Of a DNA stretch of 27,592 bases, positions 1 through 7,218 are shown piece after piece. How positions within the stretch are numbered: the stretch's first letter is position 1; every line of letters begins with the position of its first letter. The stretch comes from a virus. The notes under the pieces are model-generated. The model was given only the letters and a program-made list of their open reading frames with translations, did not search any database and was not told the DNA's origin. Location of the stretch: IMG/VR virus record IMGVR_UViG_3300033151_000191, positions 1-27,592 of that record. One strand, written 5' to 3'. A program made the position numbers and the translations under genes.

Positions 1-98
1 GCATCTACTTCTTCCGCATCTACTTCTTCACCACCGCTTAGTATGTCAGTGACAGCTGTAACGCTCGATTCTGGTATGTTCGAGTTAGTTTGTGCCAT
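1..98 (-). CDS. Partial head-module gene (scaffold-like position), N-terminus only
   Basis: A leftward reading frame begins with ATG at 98-96 and runs out of the window, so only about 32 residues are visible. The start is supported by an AGGAG ribosome binding site 6 nt upstream and by a 14-nt overlap with the preceding gene. The visible part (MAQTNSNIPESSVTAVTDIL...) is polar, then turns acidic with a repeated EEVDA, encoded by a short direct repeat at the window edge. In podoviruses the gene just after the portal is often the scaffold, which is usually acidic and helical. Position and acidity fit that, but so little is visible that the role is inference only. Confidence 0.6.
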   Translation of the reverse strand, partial: MAQTNSNIPESSVTAVTDILSGGEEVDAEEVD

Positions 99-342
99 TT
101 GTTGCTCCTATTTTTGCTAGTTTACCTGTTTGAATAGCTGTCTGTATCTCTTCTTCTAACAGCTTAAGTGACTTAAGAGTACGTTTTATTTCTAATATAG
201 TGTTAACTTTATCGATGTCTACAGCATCAAAGGCGTCTATAAGCTGTTCACGTTTGTCACGAATAAAGGGCCCTATGAATTCACTATACGCGGCCTCTGC
301 TCTCTTACCTGTAGCTATCTCATCTCTTATTTGATTATTCAC
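85..342 (-). CDS. Small helical protein downstream of portal, unknown function
   Basis: An 85-residue protein that starts at GTG (342-340) inside the 3' end of the portal gene and ends overlapping the next gene, so it is probably translationally coupled on both sides. It is mostly charged and predicted helical by eye. It contains IRDEIATGKRAEAAYSEF, a central DKREQLIDAFDAVD and a Leu/Lys-rich helix near residues 50-65. It has no Cys, no signal peptide and no membrane segment. Small helical proteins of this kind are common beside podovirus portal genes, and a head-assembly role is possible. I do not recognise a named family. Confidence 0.7.
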   Translation of the reverse strand: MNNQIRDEIATGKRAEAAYSEFIGPFIRDKREQLIDAFDAVDIDKVNTILEIKRTLKSLKLLEEEIQTAIQTGKLAKIGATNGTN

Positions 343-2575
343 TCACTGTACCCATATTCTCTGTATAGTTATCATTTTGCTCTTTTAGCTTATCAGCTTC
401 TATGCGTGTGAGCTCTAGAGTTGTCTGTTGATCAACTGTGTACTTACGTAAGGCAAGGTCCGCTGATTTCACTGTAGCATCAGCCACCGCTTTTGCTTCT
501 TCTAGCTGCTGCTTAAGAAGCTTAGTCTCTGACTCGCTAGTTTGTTTCTGTAAAGTAAGCTGATTTTTTATAGCTTCTACTTGGGCCTTAGACTGAGCTG
601 AGTATATCTGCGCTTGTGCTTTAGCTTGCTCAGCAGCGGCTAAATCAAGCTGTGATTTAGCCATAGCTTGCTGCATTTGCAACTCGCGGTTAAGGTCTTC
701 TTCCGACTTCTTATTATTATGCATTTCAAGCTGCTTACCTTTAGGGCTCTCAGGGTCCAAAAAGTAGCGTGAGGCTCCGTTTAACCCTGAGTATTTACAG
801 AAATCGTCCAGGGCGGCGTAGGCTTCTTTTTGAGTGACCAGCGAGGCTTTAGGGTTAGATACTATCTCTTTTTGTATCTGTAGCACAGCTTGCAGCGCCG
901 CTACCTGCCTATTATGGTCACCAGACCCTGTGCCGACTCTTACGGTTGTCTTTGTTCTTTCAGGCCATTTAGCAGGATTAACCTTTCTCCATACACCTCT
1001 AAACCTAAAGTCGGTGATGGCATCTGTGTGTTCTACGGCTAAATCACGCACTTTACAACACAAAGGCTTTATACCTGTCTCAGCGATTACACGTATGATA
1101 AGACCTACCAACTCTTCTTTGGCTGACATCATCCGATCTACACCATTAGAGCCTACACGGTCGCCTATATCCTGAGGTGTAGCGGTTCCGTCAGCTTCTA
1201 CACCTGTACGGCCGGCCCTGACTTTATCTAAATAGCCTAAAGTATTAAGCGCTGCGTCCCCTATCGCCGGTGTTACCAGTGGAGCTATAGCGTTTATGTT
1301 CTTAGTACGTATGACCCCGCCTGGCCTACTAACTAGCAAATCGGCAATTTCTACCTGGTTATCTACTATTATTGTTCTCTGATTATTCTGTAAGTAGAAA
1401 TTATCTAGTGTGTTGCGTAGCACAGCTGTTTTCTGTTGTTGTATCTCTTTAATTCTATCTGTTATAGACCGCCCTTGAAACTTATGGCTCATTATTATAG
1501 GCGTAACTGTAACCCAGGGTAATCTGTCAACTTCTTCTATAGATAAGATATCAGTAGGTGTATCAACTCCTACAACAGTTATCTTCATTAGTTTCGCTAT
1601 ACCAGTATCATCTATATCTATATTGATATAACACTCAGCCACATCCACCTCGCGTTGAGAGTCGTCACCGTTATCTGTGTCTGATGTTACTAACGCGGAC
1701 CCTTCTTGCAACGCAAACCTATAGTCTTCAGAGTTAATTTTCGTATCTGACGGTAAATCCTTTAAAGTCTCTTCTGATATATCATACTCTTTACGAATGT
1801 CGGATACTGTTTTGCTTGTAACATGAGCAGAGAATCTAACGTTTTCAGTGTCTATACTATTGTGGCCTGCCGCTATTCTAAACTCTTCTGGTGCCACAGG
1901 GTCTATGACTATTTTACCGTTAGAATCTGTAAACGCGACTCTAACATCATGAACTTGTACCGGCTTAGCTAACTCTTTTTGAATAGCTATAACTTTACTA
2001 TTATCACCTGTTTGCTGAGCTTGCTGTTGCGCAGCTTGCATTTGACTACTTAGTTGCTGTTTTTTCTGTTGCGTAGCTACCTCATCCACGTAGCTACTTT
2101 GCTCTAACAGCTCAGAGTTAGGAACTGCTAGCAATGCCATTAATTGTTGCTCTGGTATTCCTGTAAACTCTTTTACAGTGGTGGTCTCTGTTTTGTCGTA
2201 GTATACTTTTAATATACCGTTACGTTGCATTAGAGCGTCTTTAACCATCTGATGTATAGCGACGAACCCATTGTTCTGCTTCATTATAACATCATACACA
2301 TACTCTGATTCGAGCTCTGCTTGCGTTTCATCGCCATCGTGTACGGGATCAAAAATTACTATCTCGTTATTTTGAGTGAACGACTTCATTATCTGCGGCA
2401 TTATCCACTCAATGGTATCTGCTACGTCTGTAGAAGTTGTCGTGCTACGGCCCTCTACTTCTTCGCCATTAGGATTACCTAGATACAAATTCAAGGCTTC
2501 AGCTAAATCCGACTCGTCTGTAAAAGAGTTTGAAAGCTCATTACCTATAATTGATAGCACATCGTCTTTGTTCAT
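335..2575 (-). CDS. Portal protein (P22-like head-tail connector)
   Basis: A 746-residue protein in the usual place after the terminase. Portals form the dodecameric channel at one head vertex through which DNA is packaged and ejected. The length matches P22-type portals (about 700-750 residues), which are much longer than the ~500 of lambda or T7 types. Residues 160-200 are a Gln/Ala-rich helical insert. The middle part (IMSHKFQGRSITDRIKEIQQ, then VLRNTLDNFYLQNNQ) looks like the portal core. The last ~130 residues (after about 620) are a long Gln/Ala/Lys coiled coil, as in the barrel helices of P22-like portals. The ATG at 2575 follows GAGATAAG. A TTTGTATATACAAA palindrome lies 10-25 nt upstream of the start. 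The family call rests on length, context and composition, not on a database hit. Confidence 0.88.
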   Translation of the reverse strand: MNKDDVLSIIGNELSNSFTDESDLAEALNLYLGNPNGEEVEGRSTTTSTDVADTIEWIMPQIMKSFTQNNEIVIFDPVHDGDETQAELESEYVYDVIMKQNNGFVAIHQMVKDALMQRNGILKVYYDKTETTTVKEFTGIPEQQLMALLAVPNSELLEQSSYVDEVATQQKKQQLSSQMQAAQQQAQQTGDNSKVIAIQKELAKPVQVHDVRVAFTDSNGKIVIDPVAPEEFRIAAGHNSIDTENVRFSAHVTSKTVSDIRKEYDISEETLKDLPSDTKINSEDYRFALQEGSALVTSDTDNGDDSQREVDVAECYINIDIDDTGIAKLMKITVVGVDTPTDILSIEEVDRLPWVTVTPIIMSHKFQGRSITDRIKEIQQQKTAVLRNTLDNFYLQNNQRTIIVDNQVEIADLLVSRPGGVIRTKNINAIAPLVTPAIGDAALNTLGYLDKVRAGRTGVEADGTATPQDIGDRVGSNGVDRMMSAKEELVGLIIRVIAETGIKPLCCKVRDLAVEHTDAITDFRFRGVWRKVNPAKWPERTKTTVRVGTGSGDHNRQVAALQAVLQIQKEIVSNPKASLVTQKEAYAALDDFCKYSGLNGASRYFLDPESPKGKQLEMHNNKKSEEDLNRELQMQQAMAKSQLDLAAAEQAKAQAQIYSAQSKAQVEAIKNQLTLQKQTSESETKLLKQQLEEAKAVADATVKSADLALRKYTVDQQTTLELTRIEADKLKEQNDNYTENMGTVSE

Positions 2576-2585
2576 CTTATCTCGT

Positions 2586-2599
2586 TTTGTATATACAAA
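2586..2599. promoter_or_regulatory. TTTGTATATACAAA palindrome (copy 1)
   Basis: A perfect 14-bp palindrome in the 26-nt gap between two leftward genes, just upstream of the portal start. The same 14 bp recur at 11986-11999, 14241-14254 and 19082-19095. In copies 1-3 the palindrome lies 10-25 nt before a start codon and is followed by AAC on the coding strand. A dimeric regulator site or an mRNA 5'-leader element are both possible. Confidence 0.55.
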
Positions 2600-2601
2600 T
2601 T

Positions 2602-3891
2602 TTATTTTTGTGCATCTATTTGAGCTTGCAACTTGCTACCTAGACCCCAGTCATCTTTAGTCGGTATTTTATGCTGAATCACATCCGGCTTGGAGGCTAT
2701 AGTGGACTCGTATAAATCATTAAGGTCAGCTCTTTCAGCTTGACTGCGCTTATCCATCTTTTGCTGTTGAGCCCTCATAGCGTCTCTAGCTGCAGCTCTC
2801 TGTAAATCAGCTGGATTATCTTTGCCGTACGCTATGTGTGCTGGGCTTGACCATGGACCTCTTGACTCAGGCGTACCATCGCTTTTTAAGTAGCCGATAG
2901 ACTCGTTATAATCTCTGTCTTGTGCTATACGGCTATTTGTAGTCTGTTCTCTTATCGGCACGCCCATTTCGAATGGTGGGTGCTTCTCAAGATAGTCTAT
3001 TATCTCTTCATCTGACTTACCGGCTTTTCGTAATAGTAACGTCATTGTCAAGCGCTCAGCTGCCACGCGAGCTTCATTCATGCCTGCATTAGTACTATAG
3101 TTAGGGTCTCTAGCATAAGTACCAGGTGAGAACCTTTCTATCTTTCCTATGGCTAACTGGTTAAGTTGCTCGAACATAGGAAGTAATTGGTTTTGACCTA
3201 AAGTAGCTTTTGCTATATCGTTAGGCTTTAACTCTCTGCTTATATCAAATTCATGCATGCCGGCGTTCTTATAAATACCACTTCTATATGACGCGTTGAA
3301 GCCAGGTGGCGTGCGCTTATCGCCCATCATACTGATTAAAGCTCTTTGCTCTATCTCAGGGTAGGCGTAATTAGTTCTAGGACTTCTGTAGTAGTCACTT
3401 AACGGGCTAGTATCACCTACTTTTTTATTAGCTATCGAATATAGATTGCCCCGCCTAACATCTGTAGGTGGCACTTCCATTTTAAAGTCTGCTATAGGCT
3501 TTGGCTCACCCATTAAATCTCTTATGTTTTCAGGCAACTCTGGCTGATTAGCGTTATTGTATCGCTTGCTAGGATATATCCCGAAGCCGCCATCTTTTAT
3601 CGACTCGTCCCATATCTCTTTAGCGGTAGCACGCTCGTTGTACATACCTTCAGCTTTATCGCCCGCTGCTTTGTCCCACAGCTTACTATTTTTCCCTTGG
3701 AGCGACCCAACACCAACTACACCGTAATCACCTGTGCGCGGGTCCATAGATAATGAGTCGCCAAGCGCTTCGCCGAATCCTTCAGGCGTAAGTCGTTTAC
3801 CTACACCTGAAGCATACTCTTTTAGCCACTTCTCCGGCTGGTCTTTACCTGCTTCGTTAACATAATTTATGATGTCTATTAAACTAGACAT
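2602..3891 (-). CDS. Unknown 429-residue protein between terminase and portal
   Basis: The ATG overlaps the terminase stop by one base (TGATG), and an AAAGG site lies about 9 nt upstream in the end of the terminase gene, so translation is probably coupled. The protein is soluble-looking, rich in Asn, Pro, Lys and Arg, with no signal or membrane segment. It has a helical stretch near residues 280-305 (EARVAAERLTMTLLLRKAG) and a basic, Gln-rich C-terminal region (RAAARDAMRAQQQK). I do not recognise a family. The co-transcribed place between terminase and portal suggests a head-assembly or virion-packaged protein. Its length is unusual for this slot, which in most P22-like genomes is empty or holds a short gene. 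Confidence 0.75.
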   Translation of the reverse strand: MSSLIDIINYVNEAGKDQPEKWLKEYASGVGKRLTPEGFGEALGDSLSMDPRTGDYGVVGVGSLQGKNSKLWDKAAGDKAEGMYNERATAKEIWDESIKDGGFGIYPSKRYNNANQPELPENIRDLMGEPKPIADFKMEVPPTDVRRGNLYSIANKKVGDTSPLSDYYRSPRTNYAYPEIEQRALISMMGDKRTPPGFNASYRSGIYKNAGMHEFDISRELKPNDIAKATLGQNQLLPMFEQLNQLAIGKIERFSPGTYARDPNYSTNAGMNEARVAAERLTMTLLLRKAGKSDEEIIDYLEKHPPFEMGVPIREQTTNSRIAQDRDYNESIGYLKSDGTPESRGPWSSPAHIAYGKDNPADLQRAAARDAMRAQQQKMDKRSQAERADLNDLYESTIASKPDVIQHKIPTKDDWGLGSKLQAQIDAQK

Positions 3892-5294
3892 CAGACGATA
3901 CCTTTATTGTTGTACTCGATATCTTTGTTCTTAAAGCCACCGATTACGCGCTCGCCGCCTACAGCCCCTAGTACCATGTATTGTAGTGCATCGGCGACGT
4001 GCGAGTAGCGGCCTTTATCAGGCTTGTCTTGGAACTTACTCTCACCTGCTACTTGCATCCGTTTATATTTATAACCGCCAGCTAAGGCCTTACGTAGCAT
4101 CTTAGCTTTAGGACCGACAACAAAGGCAGGCTTGCCAGTGAAACATAATCTACCCATGTAGTCGGCGACGGCTTCACGACGGATCGTAAAGTCATTTGTA
4201 TATGTCGGCCAAGCGTCAATGCCTAGATTCCATAAAATCTGAAAAGGTGTTACCTCATCAGTTTGCGCTCGCTGCTCACCGGCAGGGTCCGCGTAAATCT
4301 CTAATTCACAACCGCAGTACTCAGTGCTTAGCTTCTCGTGTAATAGCTTACCAAAATTGACAGCGCCCATGTCTTCTGTTACAAGCTCGTCTAATAACTG
4401 TATCTGTCCGGATGCTGTTTTCTGACCTATAACAGCTGCCGGGGTTAGACCAAAGTCTATGCCGACATACACTGTGCCATTACCCGTTAATGGCAATTCG
4501 TCATTAGTATGATGAATATCATCATTATACTCAGGCCATACAGGTTTACCGTCGGCTATAAATCCATACTTACCATGCACGTAAACATTCACCCATTCTT
4601 TGTCTTTACCGGCCTGCATCTTATCATAATAACCGTCAGGTAGATTTTCTACATTCTCAGCGTCGTCAGCTTTACCTGACGGCTGGTAGAAGATGCTATG
4701 ATTATCCGGTAGGTTCTCTTCAAATAACTTATAATACCAGTGGTCATTATCTGGTGGATTAGTGTCCATTATAACACCGAACCATGACGGTCCCCCATCT
4801 CTTTTAGAAGGGTAACGGCCGCAGCGCCCTGCCCCCATATCTAATACCGCTTTGGGTATCTCTCTGGCTTCGTTTATCCACATACCAGTTATTTCTAGAG
4901 ACAGCAGCTTTTTAATATCATTTGGCCTGTCTAGAGCTCTAAACAAGAACTCTGCGTGAACATGCGTGCCATCTGGCAGGTCTAGTTTTAAGGTGTACTT
5001 GCTATTCATCGCTGAGTAGTCACCTAGTTCTTTCGGGAACCAGTCGAAAAACGACTCCATTGTAGTGTCTAGCAGCTCGCGATAAGTATTACGAATCACC
5101 GCCCATCGGGTCTTACGGACCATCTTTTTATCTTTGCTGGACCAAAAAGGCTCTTGGTCTAGAGATTTTTTAACCATCTCCATTATGCATGCGACAGACT
5201 TGCCGCTGCCGATAGGTCCCATAATTGTTCTTACGAAGTTGTCATCAGCGTGGAACTTACACATAGTGCGAGCCGCTTCGTAATTAACCTGCAT
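3891..5294 (-). CDS. terL: Terminase large subunit (packaging ATPase/nuclease)
   Basis: The motor that cuts concatemers and pumps DNA through the portal. From the ATG at 5294 it is 467 residues. The ATPase domain has Walker A GPIGSGKS (residues 26-33) and a Walker B-like SLEITGMWINEA (about 132-143). The C-terminal RNase H-like nuclease has VYVGIDFG (Asp 280), YADPAG (Asp 336) and the late acidic motif SHVADALQYM, giving three metal-binding Asp. I chose this ATG because relatives begin shortly before an NYEA..FH.sd.FVR segment, as here, and it overlaps the previous gene by 11 nt. A GTG at 5324 would add 10 residues (MCNLTSIWLK). The gene follows the candidate small terminase and is coupled to the next gene. 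Confidence 0.94.
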   Translation of the reverse strand: MQVNYEAARTMCKFHADDNFVRTIMGPIGSGKSVACIMEMVKKSLDQEPFWSSKDKKMVRKTRWAVIRNTYRELLDTTMESFFDWFPKELGDYSAMNSKYTLKLDLPDGTHVHAEFLFRALDRPNDIKKLLSLEITGMWINEAREIPKAVLDMGAGRCGRYPSKRDGGPSWFGVIMDTNPPDNDHWYYKLFEENLPDNHSIFYQPSGKADDAENVENLPDGYYDKMQAGKDKEWVNVYVHGKYGFIADGKPVWPEYNDDIHHTNDELPLTGNGTVYVGIDFGLTPAAVIGQKTASGQIQLLDELVTEDMGAVNFGKLLHEKLSTEYCGCELEIYADPAGEQRAQTDEVTPFQILWNLGIDAWPTYTNDFTIRREAVADYMGRLCFTGKPAFVVGPKAKMLRKALAGGYKYKRMQVAGESKFQDKPDKGRYSHVADALQYMVLGAVGGERVIGGFKNKDIEYNNKGIV

Positions 5295-5520
5295 TTTTAA
5301 CCATATCGAAGTTAAATTGCACACCGCTTGTCACTTTGCCGCTGAACTCAATAGCTTTATTTTCAGCTTCTACGTACTTAGCGATAGTTTTGTGTACAGT
5401 TATCTGATCACCAATTGTCGCGTCTGCCTCTTGCGTGAGGTCTAACAAAGCGCTAAGCGGGTGGTAGTTAGAGTTTTTTGAGTGCTCTCGCAGCATTTTT
5501 AACACTGACTCGTTAGACAT
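5284..5520 (-). CDS. Candidate terminase small subunit
   Basis: A 78-residue protein directly upstream of, and overlapping, the large terminase. It is the first gene of the leftward operon and has a strong AGGTGA site before ATG 5520. It reads HPLSALLDLTQEADATIGDQ...HKTIAKYVEAENKAIEFSGK. The pattern of an N-terminal helix, 'hPl..Ll.la' and 'l..ia.Yv..k.KaiE.sg' is common in small proteins that precede TerL genes. It is shorter than typical small terminases (140-180 residues) and no clear helix-turn-helix is visible. The role is inferred mainly from position. Confidence 0.65.
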   Translation of the reverse strand: MSNESVLKMLREHSKNSNYHPLSALLDLTQEADATIGDQITVHKTIAKYVEAENKAIEFSGKVTSGVQFNFDMVKNAG

Positions 5521-5546
5521 AAATCACCTTTTAATATTATGTATAT

Positions 5547-5575
5547 ATAATATCACAATAAAGCCGAAAAGTAAA
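5547..5575 (-). promoter_or_regulatory. Leftward sigma70-type promoter for the terminase/head operon
   Basis: Read on the minus strand: TTTACT (5575-5570), 17 bp, TATTAT (5552-5547), ending 26 nt before the small-terminase ATG. The TGTGA just before the -10 box is shared with the rightward promoter at 20123-20151. Confidence 0.6.
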
Positions 5576-5635
5576 CACTTATTTATTTGTATTATGCAAA
5601 AAGCTAAAAAGTTCGTAAAATTCTGCGCTTCTCCC

Positions 5636-5661
5636 GGTTAGAGCCGCGCGCGGCTCTAACC
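5636..5661. repeat. 26-bp perfect GC-rich palindrome
   Basis: Each half is GGTTAGAGCCGCG, joined with no spacer. It stands out as a GC island in very AT-rich DNA and is followed at once by a C-rich run (5661-5674). A bidirectional terminator, a DNA hairpin for replication or packaging, or a protein site are possible. There is no T-tract on either side, so an ordinary intrinsic terminator is unlikely. Confidence 0.7.
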
Positions 5662-5862
5662 CCCCCGCCCGCCCGGAAGCACTCGCTTTTAGATGTTATA
5701 ATTAATTATAAACAGTATATAATATATCTATTAAATAAATAAATAAATTATTAATTATTTAATTTATTTAATTAAGCTGAACCTGTTCCATCTTCAGCCG
5801 ATGCTCTTTTAAAATTCGCATAATAAAATTATATTAATAAAATATAATAATTAATATCCAGT

Positions 5863-5881
5863 TATAATAGTCCGGTATAAT
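5863..5881 (+). promoter_or_regulatory. Possible early promoter -10 boxes inside inverted-repeat arm
   Basis: Two TATAAT boxes (5863-5868 and 5876-5881) lie 18-36 nt before the ATG of the first early gene. No good -35 box is found 17 bp upstream of either, so an activator or extended contacts might be needed. Overlap with the repeat arm suggests the arm could also be an operator. Confidence 0.4.
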
Positions 5882-5898
5882 ATACAGGATTAAATATA

Positions 5899-6135
5899 AT
5901 GAACATAAATAAAAGTTGTTTAGAAAGTAGAGCCTACTATATAGATTTTAATCTGTCCGTTAGCGGTCAGGTAGAAATAGACGGTATAGTAGATAAGTAC
6001 GGCGTATGCGATATGACGGCTCGGCGCGATATTCAAATGTACAAGGCCCGCAATAAAGATGTAAGCGGTAGTAATAATCTTATAACTAGGGACGACGGAT
6101 TTAAAAGTTTGTACGGTAATAAAATAACTAAATAA
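5899..6135 (+). CDS. Small DNA-binding protein with DeoR-like helix-turn-helix
   Basis: A 78-residue protein; AGGA lies 8 nt before the ATG. Residues 27-48 (EIDGIVDKYGVCDMTARRDIQMY) match the pattern of DeoR/LacI-class helix-turn-helix segments, in which '.la..fgVS..TiRRDl..L' is typical, including the Thr-x-Arg-Arg-Asp of the recognition helix. No effector or dimerisation domain follows; the rest is polar and basic. It is the first rightward gene after the divergent control region, a usual place for an early regulator. It is enclosed by 27-nt inverted repeats whose left arm overlaps TATAAT boxes, so autoregulation through the arms is possible. The HTH call is by pattern; targets are unknown. 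Confidence 0.6.
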   Translation: MNINKSCLESRAYYIDFNLSVSGQVEIDGIVDKYGVCDMTARRDIQMYKARNKDVSGSNNLITRDDGFKSLYGNKITK

Positions 6136-6173
6136 AAATAATTACCGGGCTATTATAACTGGATATTAATGAA

Positions 6174-6644
6174 TGATACTGTATAGTTATAGTCTTGCTC
6201 AATTGAATTAATAAAGCGGGATAAGATTATGACTGATACAACAACAACTGTAAAATTAGTAGTAGAAAAATTAAGTAGCGGTAGAACAATTGAAGATATA
6301 ACAGTACTACTGTTTATGAATGAATTGTTCAAGACTAAAGCCGAAGCGCGTAAGTATGTTACCGATATACAAGAATCGCACGGCTTAGTTGAAGCGAAAA
6401 AAGTACCGATGTCTGAACAACTAAAGACCTGGTTTCATGCGCAACCTGACCCATTAAAGGTTACTAAGAAACAGATAGAAGACCAGATAAAATATATCGG
6501 TATGTCAGGCGGTAGCGTCGCTTGGTATGTTCGCGTATACATGGAAGTAATAAATATAAGTAGTACATTAATACGAGCGTCTAAGTTCGTAGGACCAATA
6601 GCCAAGTAACAACCAACCTGCAAGACTATAGCTATACAGTATCA
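6174..6644. repeat. Inverted-repeat cassette 2: 25-nt arms enclosing the 126-residue gene
   Basis: The left arm is 6174-6198 and the right arm 6620-6644. They are reverse complements at 24 of 25 positions, and the exception is again a G-U pair in the rightward RNA. The arms differ in sequence from cassette 1, although both contain AGTTATA followed by AGTC within 6 nt. The cassette begins 3 nt after cassette 1 and ends 3 nt before cassette 3. Confidence 0.85.
6229..6609 (+). CDS. Unknown small protein, paralogue of the 200-residue acidic-tail protein
   Basis: 126 residues, ATG preceded by a weak GGGATAAG. Two similar helical units can be seen: residues 20-56 (IEDITVLLFMNELFKTKAEARKYV...) and 61-110 (MSEQLKTWFH...VTKKQIEDQIKYIGMS...YVRVYMEV). 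The second unit resembles residues ~125-175 of the protein encoded at 20211-20813, sharing the pattern MSxQLxxWF, then 'I......G.S..S..YV.VY..V'. The first unit resembles that protein's N-terminal part (EDEIVLAIHG...TIKEAQSEYYA). The two are probably paralogues built of a repeated small helical domain. The function is not recognised; a DNA-binding role is possible but unproven. The gene sits inside inverted-repeat cassette 2. Confidence 0.65.
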   Translation: MTDTTTTVKLVVEKLSSGRTIEDITVLLFMNELFKTKAEARKYVTDIQESHGLVEAKKVPMSEQLKTWFHAQPDPLKVTKKQIEDQIKYIGMSGGSVAWYVRVYMEVINISSTLIRASKFVGPIAK

Positions 6645-6647
6645 ACC

Positions 6648-7206
6648 AAGCGCTTCGCTCTAGGCTCTACGAACCTGGAGCTACATTATGTATATAACAA
6701 CAACTGATTTACTGAGACTAACTGCTATACTAGCTAAAATGACTGTATCTTTTAGCGCCGAATTTGTTCACTATCTTTGTGAAGGTGAACGCTCAGAGCC
6801 AAAAGACGGCGCCCCGCCTGTTTATTCCGTTCATATTAACGAGCACACACCTGTTTATGACATTGAGGTCGTCTTAAATTGTATGAAGGAAGGAAATACT
6901 ATAACGTTTGAGTATGACAACGACGAAATTAATGTCGTTATCACCTCGCCAGAATCTGAACCAGTTAAACCAATCAGAATTGCGTACGACTCTGATTACT
7001 TTACTGATATAGATATGCCTGGCGATAAGCTACCAAATATAGGCTCTTATGCCGTATTTGAATTGCCTAGTCGGTTCTCTACTGACCCTAGCGCTTTGAT
7101 AGAATTTATGTTAGACCTAGGGCCCAGCACGTACGATAAAGTTGAAAATGTAATAACACTAGAATCTTAACCAATTAAATAATGTAGAGCCTAGAGCGAA
7201 GCGCTT
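6648..7206. repeat. Inverted-repeat cassette 3: perfect 23-nt arms enclosing the 160-residue gene
   Basis: The left arm is 6648-6670 and the right arm 7184-7206; they are exact reverse complements. Each arm contains AGCGCT and TAGAGC. The short continuation AATG before the right arm also has a partner (CTACATT at 6679-6686), but displaced by 14 nt on the left side, as if a short insertion or duplication had moved it. The left arm ends 17 nt before the start codon and GGAG lies between. Confidence 0.85.
6688..7170 (+). CDS. Unknown 160-residue acidic protein
   Basis: The start is fixed by GGAG 7 nt before the ATG at 6688. The protein is acidic, particularly in residues 85-130 (FEYDNDEINVVITSPESE, then YDSDYFTDIDMPGDK), with alternating hydrophobic and polar residues suggesting a beta-rich fold and no membrane segment. 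It has only two Cys (residues 31 and 69). No family is recognised. Small acidic early phage proteins often inhibit host enzymes or mimic DNA, but nothing here shows this directly. It is enclosed by inverted-repeat cassette 3. Confidence 0.6.
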   Translation: MYITTTDLLRLTAILAKMTVSFSAEFVHYLCEGERSEPKDGAPPVYSVHINEHTPVYDIEVVLNCMKEGNTITFEYDNDEINVVITSPESEPVKPIRIAYDSDYFTDIDMPGDKLPNIGSYAVFELPSRFSTDPSALIEFMLDLGPSTYDKVENVITLES

Positions 7207-7218
7207 AAAAGGATTGAA

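Larger units (their letters stand above)
5521..5898. other. Divergent control region between late (left) and early (right) operons
   Basis: 378 nt without a supported gene. From left to right it holds the leftward promoter for the terminase operon (5547-5575), a GC-rich perfect palindrome (5636-5661) followed by a C-rich run, and a long A/T-only stretch around 5697-5775 built from TAAATAAATAAAT and its near inverse. It also holds a small GCTGAA/TTCAGC inverted repeat near 5775-5800, and the left arm of the first inverted-repeat cassette with two TATAAT boxes. Easily melted DNA next to a GC hairpin could serve as a replication or packaging start, but no specific site is proven. Confidence 0.6.
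5850..6170. repeat. Inverted-repeat cassette 1: 27-nt arms enclosing the 78-residue HTH gene
   Basis: The left arm is 5850-5876 and the right arm 6144-6170. The arms are reverse complements at 26 of 27 positions. The one difference is a T opposite G, which is a G-U pair in the rightward transcript. The left arm carries TATAAT (5863-5868), and a second TATAAT (5876-5881) starts at its last base. The right arm lies after the stop codon. The next cassette starts 3 nt further on. Confidence 0.85.

Noticed and set aside
834-1175. Frames opposite the portal and other late genes
   Set aside because: They lie fully inside well-supported genes on the other strand and lack ribosome sites and recognisable protein patterns.
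5636-5661. GC palindrome as an intrinsic terminator
   Set aside because: There is no T-run on either side, only a C-rich run to the right and CTCCC to the left.
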